Origin: Roseateles sp. SL47
Lineage (GTDB): Bacteria > Pseudomonadota > Gammaproteobacteria > Burkholderiales > Burkholderiaceae_C
Assembly: GCF_026625885.1 (NCBI RefSeq)
Contig: NZ_CP113068.1
Location: 2,046,001 to 2,110,000 of the forward strand
Reading direction: 5' to 3'
DNA length: 64,000 nt
In this document: positions 57,600-64,000 of the stretch, in pieces
Numbering within the stretch: position 1 is the first letter of the stretch
How the letters are laid out: every line of letters starts with the position of its first letter
Notes under the pieces: model-generated
Database searches by the model: none
Seen by the model: the letters and a program-made list of their open reading frames with translations, nothing else
What the model was told of the DNA's origin: nothing
Position numbers and translations under genes: made by a program

Positions 57600-57767
57600 G
57601 GCCTTGAACGGCAGGCCTTGAACGGCGGCCCTTGAACGGCAGACCTTGAAGGCTTGACCTTGAATCGCGGCCCTCGAATGGCGGCCGTTGAGTGGCAGCT
57701 CTTGAGTAGCCCTTGAATGGCAGCCCTTGAATGGCAGCCCTTCAATGCCTGACCTTGAATGGCTGAC
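57600..57767. repeat. 14-bp tandem repeat array, 12 copies
   Basis: Twelve copies of a unit close to CCTTGAATGGCAGC. The CTTGAA core falls at 57603, 57617, 57631, 57645, 57659, 57673, 57687, 57701, 57712, 57726, 57740 and 57754: every step is 14 bp except one of 11. Copies vary mainly after GAA. It occupies the gap between katG and the antiporter stop. The remaining 250 bp between the array and katG show no gene. Confidence 0.9.
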
Positions 57768-59339
57768 TCAGGGGGACCTGTCTTCCACGCCGCCGCCAGC
57801 GGACAGCTCGGCCCAGTCCAGCTCTTGCACCAGCACCCGATAGGCGTGGTCGCCGATGATGTCCTGCTCCCGCAGTTCAACGGCCTTGGTACGCGCCACC
57901 GCAATCGCCTGGCGCCGCAGCGGCCCGCCGGGCACTTCTTCCAGCGGCTCGGTGACATTGTGGTTGGCATTCATGTCCACCACCGCCTGATATTCCTTGC
58001 GCAGCAGGGCCGCCGGGAAGGAGTGGTCTTGCTCGATCGACGCCAGCAGCGCCTGATAAATCTGGATGCGGCCGTTGCGCACCTCCTGACCCACCGGGTC
58101 GTTGTCTTCCATGCGCAGCCAGCGGATCAGGGGCTTGAGCGTGAAGCCCTGCAACACCAGGGTCCCGAACACCACCGCGAAGGCACTCAGCAGGATCAGG
58201 TCGCGGTAGGGGAAGGGCTGGCCGTTGGGCAGGTGCTCGGGCACGGCAAAGGCTGCGGCCAGGGTCACGATGCCCCGCATGCCCGCCCAGGACAGCACAA
58301 TGCCCCCGGCCCAGGCCGGATGTGTGCGGGCCGTTTCGGCCAGGCCGCTGTGGCGGGCGGTGAAGGCACTGTAGGTCATCACCCAGGCAAATCGGGCCAC
58401 CACGGTCACGGCCAGCACCACCGTCGCAAAGATGACGGCCTCCTGATGCGTGCCGGAGGCGCCCAGCCGTTGCCAGATCGGTCGCAGTTGCAGGCCGATC
58501 AGCACGAAGGCGAAGGCATTGAGCACAAACACCACGGTGTCCCACACTGCAAAGATCGGTACGCGCAGCCGGGCCGGAATCTGTGAACCGCCGCCGCGCG
58601 CACTGGTCATGGCAAAGGCCACCACCGTGAGAATGCCGGACAGCCCCAGCTTCTCGGCCACCACCCACACGCCAAAGGTGCTGCAGAACTGGATGATCAG
58701 GGCCGTGGGCGCATGTTCGCTGTGTCGGGTGAGCGGCCTCAGCACATAGGCAATGAAAATGCCCGCCGCCACGCTCCCGAACAGGGTCAGCAGGAGGATG
58801 GGGGCGAGTTTGTCCGGCCCCAACGGGCCGGTCATCATCACCATCAGCGCCAACCGGTAGATCAGCAGGGCACTGGCGTCATTCAGAAGGCCTTCACCTT
58901 CCAGGATGTTGAGCACCTTGTGGGGCAGGGGCATCTGACGCATGACGGCGGTGGCAGCGGCGGCGTCGGGCGGCGCCACGATGGCCCCCAGGGCCACGGC
59001 CACCGCCCAGGGCATGTCCGGGATCAGCCAGCGGCTGACCATCGCCACACCCACCACGGTGGTGCCCACGGCGGCCAGTACCAGCCCGGCGACGGGGCGC
59101 CAATTGGCCTTGAGGTCGCGTTGTGATGCGTCGTAGGCGGTGTCCATCAGCACGGGGGCGACAAACAGCGTGAGGGCCAGCGCCGGGTCCAGGGTCCAGG
59201 TGGGGCTTCCCGGCCAGAACGCCAGCGCCATGCCCCCCAGCGCCAGCAAGGCCGGATAGGGCGCACCGATCCGCCGCGCCAGCATGGCCAGCAGCGCGGC
59301 GCCCAGCAACAGCGCAATGATCCATTCGAAGGTGTGCAT
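57768..59339 (-). CDS. CPA1-family Na+/H+ antiporter
   Basis: 523 aa from ATG 59339 (MHTFEWIIALLLGAALL). About 12 membrane helices; the CPA1 pair of acidic residues is in GAIVAPPDAAAATAV, and GEGLLNDASALLIYRLAL is the ion-binding helix with Asn-Asp. GILTVVAFAM and LSWAGMRGIVTLAAAFA are further family marks. A ~110-residue cytoplasmic tail follows. It lies head-to-head with the retron candidate, 98 bp from the predicted RNA start. The long open upstream extension is non-homologous. Confidence 0.92.
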   Translation of the reverse strand: MHTFEWIIALLLGAALLAMLARRIGAPYPALLALGGMALAFWPGSPTWTLDPALALTLFVAPVLMDTAYDASQRDLKANWRPVAGLVLAAVGTTVVGVAMVSRWLIPDMPWAVAVALGAIVAPPDAAAATAVMRQMPLPHKVLNILEGEGLLNDASALLIYRLALMVMMTGPLGPDKLAPILLLTLFGSVAAGIFIAYVLRPLTRHSEHAPTALIIQFCSTFGVWVVAEKLGLSGILTVVAFAMTSARGGGSQIPARLRVPIFAVWDTVVFVLNAFAFVLIGLQLRPIWQRLGASGTHQEAVIFATVVLAVTVVARFAWVMTYSAFTARHSGLAETARTHPAWAGGIVLSWAGMRGIVTLAAAFAVPEHLPNGQPFPYRDLILLSAFAVVFGTLVLQGFTLKPLIRWLRMEDNDPVGQEVRNGRIQIYQALLASIEQDHSFPAALLRKEYQAVVDMNANHNVTEPLEEVPGGPLRRQAIAVARTKAVELREQDIIGDHAYRVLVQELDWAELSAGGGVEDRSP

Positions 59340-59436
59340 GCCCGAGGTGTGTCGCGGCCTGGGAGGCCGGGAGGTCATGGCGGCCGTGTTGGGGCGGACA
59401 GGGCAAGCCGAGTGCCGGGGCTCACGAAAGTTTGGC

Positions 59437-59442
59437 CATAAT
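59437..59442 (+). promoter_or_regulatory. Putative -10 box of the retron RNA
   Basis: CATAAT, six bases before G59449, the first base of the a1 stem, so the predicted transcription start coincides with the RNA start. No good -35 is visible at the right spacing. Confidence 0.45.
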
Positions 59443-59448
59443 CGCCGC

Positions 59449-59603
59449 GACTCCCGCCCGCCAAGCATGTCGGAGGCCCAGGCTTCCGGGCCCCGGGGCA
59501 TCCCCGGGGCATCTGTCACAGCAATACACACGGCGCGTCTTCCCAACTGCGCTGCCGCGCAGGGCGGACAACGCGGGACCGGCCGGTTGGTGGGATGGGA
59601 GTC
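59449..59603 (+). ncRNA. Candidate retron msr-msd RNA
   Basis: The ends pair: GACTCCCGCCCGCCAA (59449-59464, a1) with TTGGTGGGATGGGAGTC (59587-59603, a2), 16 bp with two G-U pairs and one bulged A. G59465 directly follows a1 in the context AAGC, as the branch guanosine does in known retrons. Next come two compact hairpins (59471-59488, CCAG loop; 59490-59510, CCCCGGGG arms), fitting msr, then a long stem (59531-59581; CGG/CCG, CGCGT/ACGCG, CTGCGC/GCGCAG, TGCC loop), fitting msd. It ends 34 bp before the reverse-transcriptase start. Structure read by eye; not folded by program. Confidence 0.75.
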
Positions 59604-59637
59604 TCCTTCAACCTCGCTTGTGGAGCACGCTCGGCCC

Positions 59638-61014
59638 ATGTCGTCTGCGGTACCGCTGACCTACTCCCGCTGGATCGCCCTGGCGCTGGCCCGCGCGCTG
59701 CAAGCCGACGACCACACCCCCAATGGCCGTGAAACCCATGCGCTGCTGGGCCGGGGATGCGCCTGCCTCGGGCCGGAACATCGGCCTTGGCTGCAAGGCT
59801 TGTGCGGGGTGCTGGCGAAGATGCCGGAGCCGGTCTGGCGGCATCTGACGCCTCAGGCCCTGGCGAGTCATCTCCAGACGCTGCCCGAGTTCTGGGCCGG
59901 GTTCGATCGCTCCCGGCCGCCGGTGCAGGTGCGCCAGCTGCTGCTGAGGCCGTCCCGGATGACAGCGCGCCCCTTTGCGCTGGAGGCCGCGCCGCTGCCG
60001 GAGTGGCACACCCTGGCGGATGCAGCCGAGGGGCTGGGCGTGGATCTGCCCATGCTGGACGTGCTGGCGGGGCCGGCGCAGCGCTACCGCGAGGCCACCG
60101 CCACGCCGCAGCGGCCGCATGTGCGGGCCACGCATCATTACCGTTCGCTGCTGGTGGGCAAGCGCCGGGGCGGGCTGCGCTTGATCGAGGCGCCGATGCC
60201 GGCGTTGAAGGCCGTGCAGCGGCGTCTGCTGGACGTGTTGCTGTCCAAGGTGCCGGTGCATGAAGCGGCCCACGGCTTTGTGCCAGGGCGCAACGTGGCC
60301 AGCCATGCGCGTGAGCACGCCGGGCGGCACTGGGTGTTCCGCTTTGACATGCAGGACTTCTTTCCCAGCATCGGACGCGCCCGCATCCAGGCTGTGTTCC
60401 GAACCTTGGGATATGCGGACAGCGTGGCGGACCATCTCGCGACCCTCTGCACCGTGCGCACGCCGCGCGCGGTGCGGGAACGTTTGGCGGAGGCGGGTGA
60501 ACTCAGCTTCATGAGCGCCAAGCGCCTGGCGTCGCCCCACCTGCCCCAGGGCGCACCCACATCGCCCCATCTGGCCAATCTCTGCGTGTTCAGCCTGGAC
60601 CTGCGCCTGGAGGGCCTGGCCTGGCGCTTTGGTGCGCGTTATTCGCGTTATGCCGACGATCTCGTGTTTTCCGGCACCCGGGCGCAGCCCCTGGACCCTG
60701 GGGTGTTCCATGCGTGGGTGCGAGAGATTGTCGAAGATGAGGGCTTCCGTTTACGTGTGGATAAAACCCGCCTGATGCGCACAGGCGGACGCCAGACCGT
60801 CACGGGTGTCGTCGTGAATGAGACACCCAATCTGTCCCGTCCGGACTACGATCGCCTGCGCGCCGAACTGCATCGCCTCGGTCGCCAGGACCGCGTGGAC
60901 CCGCGTCTGCGTGACGTGCTGCTGGGCCGTCTGGCCTGGGCGCAGCAGTTTGTCGTGCCCAGCCGAATGGCCAAGCTGCAACGCCTGTTCAATGCCATTC
61001 CTTTCGTTCAATAG
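59638..61014 (+). CDS. Retron-type reverse transcriptase with N-terminal extension
   Basis: 458 aa. RT motifs: RLIEAPMPALKAVQRRLLDVLL (motif 1-2 region), AAHGFVPGRNV, FDMQDFFPSIG with catalytic Asp237, LPQGAPTSPHLANL (303-315), YSRYADDLVFSG with Asp340-Asp341, then GFRLRVDKTRLM and VTG at 388-390, the region-Y mark of retron RTs. Residues 1-165 form a Leu/Ala/Arg-rich domain not part of the RT fold; a similar extension is known from myxobacterial Mx162-type retron RTs (recalled). It makes msDNA from the RNA encoded upstream. No group II intron maturase or endonuclease domain. ATG 59638 fits the RNA end and removes a non-coding upstream reading. Next gene starts 10 bp later but is housekeeping. 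Confidence 0.92.
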   Translation: MSSAVPLTYSRWIALALARALQADDHTPNGRETHALLGRGCACLGPEHRPWLQGLCGVLAKMPEPVWRHLTPQALASHLQTLPEFWAGFDRSRPPVQVRQLLLRPSRMTARPFALEAAPLPEWHTLADAAEGLGVDLPMLDVLAGPAQRYREATATPQRPHVRATHHYRSLLVGKRRGGLRLIEAPMPALKAVQRRLLDVLLSKVPVHEAAHGFVPGRNVASHAREHAGRHWVFRFDMQDFFPSIGRARIQAVFRTLGYADSVADHLATLCTVRTPRAVRERLAEAGELSFMSAKRLASPHLPQGAPTSPHLANLCVFSLDLRLEGLAWRFGARYSRYADDLVFSGTRAQPLDPGVFHAWVREIVEDEGFRLRVDKTRLMRTGGRQTVTGVVVNETPNLSRPDYDRLRAELHRLGRQDRVDPRLRDVLLGRLAWAQQFVVPSRMAKLQRLFNAIPFVQ

Positions 61015-61023
61015 ACTGCGCGC

Positions 61024-61704
61024 ATGATCACTGTTCACCACCTCAATAATTCCCGATCCCAACGGGTGCTGTGGCTGCTTGAAGAACTGGGCCTGCCCTA
61101 TGAGATCAAGCATTACCAGCGCGACCCGCAGACCATGCTGGCGCCACCCGAATTGCGCCAGGTGCATCCGCTGGGCAAGTCCCCCGTGATCACGGATGGA
61201 GACCTGGTGATTGCCGAATCCGGCGCCATTCTGGAATATTTGGTGGACCGTTATGGCGAAGGCCGCTTCAAGCCGGCGCCGGGCACACCGGACGCACTGC
61301 GCTACCGCTACTGGATGCATTACGCCGAAGGCTCGGCCATGCCGCCGCTGCTGCTGAAGCTGGTGTTCGACCGCATCGAATCGGGCCCGGTCCCGTTCTT
61401 CATCAAACCGATTGCCAAGGCGATTGCTGGCAAGGCGAAGACGTCGTTTGTGCTGCCGCAAATCACCAGCCACATGAACTATCTTGAGGCGGAGCTGGGC
61501 AAGAGCCCGTGGTTTGCCGGCCAGGACTTCACCGCCGCCGATGTGCAGATGAGCTTCCCTCTGGAGGCAGCCGCCGCACGCGGCGGTGCAGTGGCCCGGC
61601 AACCTCGCATCACGGATTTTCTGCAGCGGATCCACGCCCGGCCCGCCTACCAGCGGGCGCTGAAGAAGGGCGGCCCGTACGCGCTGCTGGGCGCGTCCGA
61701 GTGA
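61024..61704 (+). CDS. Glutathione S-transferase family protein
   Basis: 226 aa. Thioredoxin-like N-terminus (ITVHHLNNSRSQRVLWLLEELGLPYEI) with Ser9 or 11 as likely catalytic residue, HPLGKSPVI cis-Pro and AESGAILEYLVDRY glutathione site; helical C-terminus with FTAADVQMSFPLE. Closest by pattern to the small bacterial GstA/theta-like class. It starts 10 bp after the reverse-transcriptase gene and may share its transcript, yet is a common metabolic gene rather than a retron effector type. Confidence 0.92.
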   Translation: MITVHHLNNSRSQRVLWLLEELGLPYEIKHYQRDPQTMLAPPELRQVHPLGKSPVITDGDLVIAESGAILEYLVDRYGEGRFKPAPGTPDALRYRYWMHYAEGSAMPPLLLKLVFDRIESGPVPFFIKPIAKAIAGKAKTSFVLPQITSHMNYLEAELGKSPWFAGQDFTAADVQMSFPLEAAAARGGAVARQPRITDFLQRIHARPAYQRALKKGGPYALLGASE

Positions 61705-61725
61705 GGGCTGGGTCTCGTCTCCGTC

Positions 61726-62646
61726 ATGCAAGCCCTGCTCGATCACATCGCCTCCCTGCGCCAACCGACCGAGGCGGCGCGCCTGTTTCACGGCCGCGGT
61801 GGCCGCTTCCCCGGGCACGAGCAGTGGGCGCTGGATGCGTTCCCACCGGTCTTGTTGCTGACGAGTTTTGCGCCCGTGTCGGAGGAGGCGCTTGTGACCG
61901 TCGGCCAGGCGCTGGAGAAGCGCTGGGCGGAGATTGCGCCCGGTGAGCCGTTGAACTGGGTGTTCCAGCAGCGCGACGAATTCCGTCCCTCCAACCGCCT
62001 GATGGCGGGCAGCGTGCCGGACACGCATGTGGTGCAGGAGGACGGCCTGCAGTTCGGCGTGCATCTGCTGCAAGGGCAGAACCACGGCTTCTTTCTGGAC
62101 ATGGCCGAAGGCCGGCGCTGGGTGCGCCGTTGGGCGCAGGCGCATCCGGGCGGCAAGGTGCTGAATCTGTTTGCCTACACCTGCGCGTTTTCGGTGGTGG
62201 CCCTGCAGGCAGGCGCCAGCGAGGTGGTGAATGTGGACATGGCCTCCGGCGCGTTGTCCATCGGGCGGCGCAATCACCAGCTCAATGGCGTCCAGGCCGG
62301 CGCGCAGTTCCTGGCTCATGACATCTTCAATTCCTGGGCCAAGATTCGACGTGCGGGCCCTTACGAGCTGGTGATCATGGACCCGCCGAGCTTCCAGAAG
62401 GGAAGTTTTGTGGCGACCAAGGATTACGCCCGGCTGGCCCGGCGCCTGCCGGAACTGGTGGCGCCGGGGGGGCATGCGCTGGTGTGCCTGAACACGCCGA
62501 AGCTGGACACCGCGTTCCTGCGTGAGGTGGTGAGCGCCGAGGCGCCGGGATTCGAGACGGTGGAGCGGCTGCCGAATCCGGCGTCGTTTGAAGACGCGGA
62601 TCCGGAGCGGGCGTTGAAGGTGCTGGTGGTGAGGCGCATCAGCTGA
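61726..62646 (+). CDS. Class I SAM-dependent rRNA methyltransferase-like protein (RlmI/RlmK type)
   Basis: 306 aa. FLDMAEGRRWVRR, GGKVLNLFAYTCAFSVVAL (SAM motif I), NVDMASGAL (Asp for ribose hydroxyls), and the catalytic IMDPPSFQKG match the DPPxF class of 23S rRNA m5C/m7G methyltransferases. The N-terminal PUA domain of RlmI is missing; a shorter ~110-residue domain replaces it, so substrate is uncertain. Ends 8 bp inside the convergent truD gene. Confidence 0.88.
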   Translation: MQALLDHIASLRQPTEAARLFHGRGGRFPGHEQWALDAFPPVLLLTSFAPVSEEALVTVGQALEKRWAEIAPGEPLNWVFQQRDEFRPSNRLMAGSVPDTHVVQEDGLQFGVHLLQGQNHGFFLDMAEGRRWVRRWAQAHPGGKVLNLFAYTCAFSVVALQAGASEVVNVDMASGALSIGRRNHQLNGVQAGAQFLAHDIFNSWAKIRRAGPYELVIMDPPSFQKGSFVATKDYARLARRLPELVAPGGHALVCLNTPKLDTAFLREVVSAEAPGFETVERLPNPASFEDADPERALKVLVVRRIS

Positions 62647-63661
62647 CGCTGGTGCCGGGCTCCTGCTCTTGCTCGGCCTGTCGGTCCGGCTCGGTGGTGC
62701 GAAGAATCTCGTTCAGCACCGATGTGGCGTAGTTCCCGGCGGGCAAGGCGAAGCTGACCACCAACTGATCGGCTTGGGGCCATTCCCAGGTCAGGTCCGC
62801 CGGGCTCGCCACCAGGGCGCGACGTTCCTGATCCAGACCGGCGTGTTCCATGCCATCGCACAAGGCGGCGTGTTGCGCCGCCACGCCGTTCTCCAGCGCC
62901 TGCGCTTCTTCGGTGGTGCTCACGCGGCCCCGTCCCCAGAGCGGCCCGGTGGGCCGGCCGGCCTCGTCCAGGACGTCGCCGGGCAAGGTCTTGCCCCAAA
63001 GCCCCTGTTGAATGCGCAAGGCCACCACTTCATTGAAGACAAACGAGCGCACCGCCGACAGATAGATGCCCTTCTTCTTGGGGTTGCGGACGCGGATCTC
63101 GCGGGCCAGCATGGCGCGGCCCTGCTCGACATTGCCGCCGTCGTGGCCAAAACGCTGGGCCCCGAAGTAGTTGGGAACGCCATGGGCCGCGATGGCCTTT
63201 AGATTGGCCTCCATGGCTGGGCGGTCACCGGTCACGTCGCGCAGCACGATGCGGAATCGATTGCCCTGCAGGTCACCCGGGCGCAGCTTCTTGACGTGGC
63301 GGCTTTGGCTCAGCACCTTGAACTCCGGATGCTGAAGCTGGGTCAGGTCGGGCGTGTCGCCCTTGGGCAGATAGATGCTGAACCACTGGCGGGTGATGGC
63401 ATACCGATCCTTGAGGCCGGCATAGCCGACATCCCGTTCTTGCACCCCAGCGGCTTCGGCCAGTTGCTGGGCGACGAAGGCGGTGTTGGCACCGTTCTTT
63501 TCGACGTCCAGCCAGAGGTGTTCGCCCTCACCGGACGGCAACTGCAAGGGCAGTTCCGTCACGACGAAATCCTCGTTGAGGTGTTTCAGGGTGGCGCTGG
63601 CGCCAGTGACCGGGTAGGCGTTGGGCCACTGCGGCAAGGTCGTGTATTGAAGGTCAGTCAT
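62639..63661 (-). CDS. truD: tRNA pseudouridine(13) synthase TruD
   Basis: 340 aa. NEDFVVTELPL start, KNGANTAFVAQQLAEAAGV, the catalytic Asp in GYAGLKDRYAIT, FRIVLRDVTGD, and GVPNYFGAQRFGHDGGN followed by the SAVRSFVFNEVVALR segment. Modifies U13 of tRNA-Glu. ATG 63661 (MTDLQYTTLPQWPNAYP) was taken because the longer reading runs into a tandem repeat. Tail-to-tail with the methyltransferase gene. Confidence 0.95.
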   Translation of the reverse strand: MTDLQYTTLPQWPNAYPVTGASATLKHLNEDFVVTELPLQLPSGEGEHLWLDVEKNGANTAFVAQQLAEAAGVQERDVGYAGLKDRYAITRQWFSIYLPKGDTPDLTQLQHPEFKVLSQSRHVKKLRPGDLQGNRFRIVLRDVTGDRPAMEANLKAIAAHGVPNYFGAQRFGHDGGNVEQGRAMLAREIRVRNPKKKGIYLSAVRSFVFNEVVALRIQQGLWGKTLPGDVLDEAGRPTGPLWGRGRVSTTEEAQALENGVAAQHAALCDGMEHAGLDQERRALVASPADLTWEWPQADQLVVSFALPAGNYATSVLNEILRTTEPDRQAEQEQEPGTSVS

Positions 63662-63756
63662 GAGTGGTCTGAAGTCACCCCCTGTGGTGGAAGACAGGCG
63701 GGCTGACCGATCAGAGGTGTAGTCCAGAGAGGGCGAAAAAGGGGGGGGCGCAAAAA

Positions 63757-63840
63757 GTGAGCGCAAACAGTGAGCGCAAAAAAGTGAGCGCAAACAGTGA
63801 GCGCAAACAGTGAGCGCAAACAGTGAGCGCAAACAGTGAG
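63757..63840. repeat. 13-bp tandem repeat array, 7 copies, upstream of truD
   Basis: GTGAGCGCAAACA repeats with GTGAGC at 63757, 63770, 63784, 63797, 63810, 63823 and 63836; steps are 13 bp except one of 14 from an extra A. Starts 95 bp upstream of the truD start codon. Confidence 0.92.
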
Positions 63841-64000
63841 CATCAGCGAGGGGCGTCCACAAGTGGCTCCCGGGGGCATTGTCCCCCCATGCGCAGGGCC
63901 CTGGCCGTGCGAGGCATGCTCAAATCCCGGAAAGGTCTGCCCGGCCCGCAGGACCGCATGACTTTGGTGAATGGATTTTGCCCCCGGCTCGTGTACAACG
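63841..64000. other. Right-end region, no certain gene
   Basis: 160 bp to the window edge. A forward open frame from ATG 63890 (MRRALAVRGMLKSRKGLPG) runs off the edge but has no recognisable features. Could hold the truD promoter and the start of a gene beyond the window. Confidence 0.4.

Noticed and set aside
57600..57767. CRISPR array
   Set aside because: Units are only 14 bp with no distinct spacers, and no cas genes are near. The 13-bp array at 63757 fails for the same reason.
57768..59339. Na+/H+ antiporter as retron effector
   Set aside because: It is divergent, complete and a common housekeeping transporter; known retron effectors are cotranscribed with the RT.
59432..59659. 75-codon forward frame overlapping the retron RNA as a small protein gene
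   Set aside because: No ribosome site, Arg/Pro-rich random composition, and the same bases form a better supported RNA structure.
60751..62475. 574-codon minus-strand frame spanning RT, GST and methyltransferase genes
   Set aside because: It crosses three genes with clear motifs on the plus strand and has no recognisable domain.

Overview
The window looks like the chromosome of a Burkholderiales betaproteobacterium (Roseateles/Mitsuaria/Leptothrix-like). It is GC-rich, densely packed with translationally coupled genes, and carries typical betaproteobacterial neighbourhoods (engB-cytochrome c4-resB, DUF1631, a 45-aa basic protein, System II cytochrome c maturation). The genus call is inference. 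No rRNA, tRNA or CRISPR array was seen.

1-10.6 kb is core: resB (runs off the left edge), a dihaem cytochrome c4, engB with an unusual basic tail, a PlpD-like patatin/beta-barrel protein behind a DUF1631 gene, and groES-groEL under a sigma70-type promoter overlapping a full CIRCE operator. 10.6-15.8 kb is accessory: a possible IS66 scrap, a 72-aa gene, a 910-aa protein of visibly lower GC with an OTU cysteine protease domain whose catalytic His strand lies before the Cys loop (circular permutation), a decayed gene with a stop at codon 4, a ferredoxin and small orphans. 16-21.3 kb holds dabB-dabA, an inorganic-carbon uptake complex, with a divergent LysR regulator.

21.4-31 kb carries a TonB-dependent siderophore receptor plus PepSY reductase-like protein behind a Fur-like palindrome, a DUF421 protein, a manganese catalase broken by an internal deletion, YihY, a ClC channel and a LysR regulator. 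31-40 kb carries an epimerase, two coupled DEAD-box helicases (dbpA, rhlE-like), a hybrid sensor kinase, and a two-gene RNA end-healing and sealing operon (HD-Pnk and RNA ligase). 40-46 kb has a lipid/sugar-modifying operon (polyprenyl glycosyltransferase, ArnT-like transferase, ChbG/HpnK deacetylase), a metallophosphoesterase, a TetR regulator and a DUF805 protein. 46-53.6 kb is one seven-gene MoxR/DUF58/DUF4350/DUF4129/SpoIIM/RDD operon preceded by an RDD gene that has lost its middle.

53.8-64 kb has a class II aldolase, a tautomerase, katG, a 12-copy 14-bp repeat array, a Na+/H+ antiporter, then a candidate retron: a 155-nt msr-msd-like RNA with a 16-bp a1/a2 stem directly upstream of a retron-type reverse transcriptase. 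GST, an RlmI/K-like methyltransferase and truD follow, with a 13-bp repeat array beyond truD. The retron candidate and the permuted OTU protein are the two most unusual systems. Several genes show small internal deletions or nonsense changes, suggesting ongoing gene decay.
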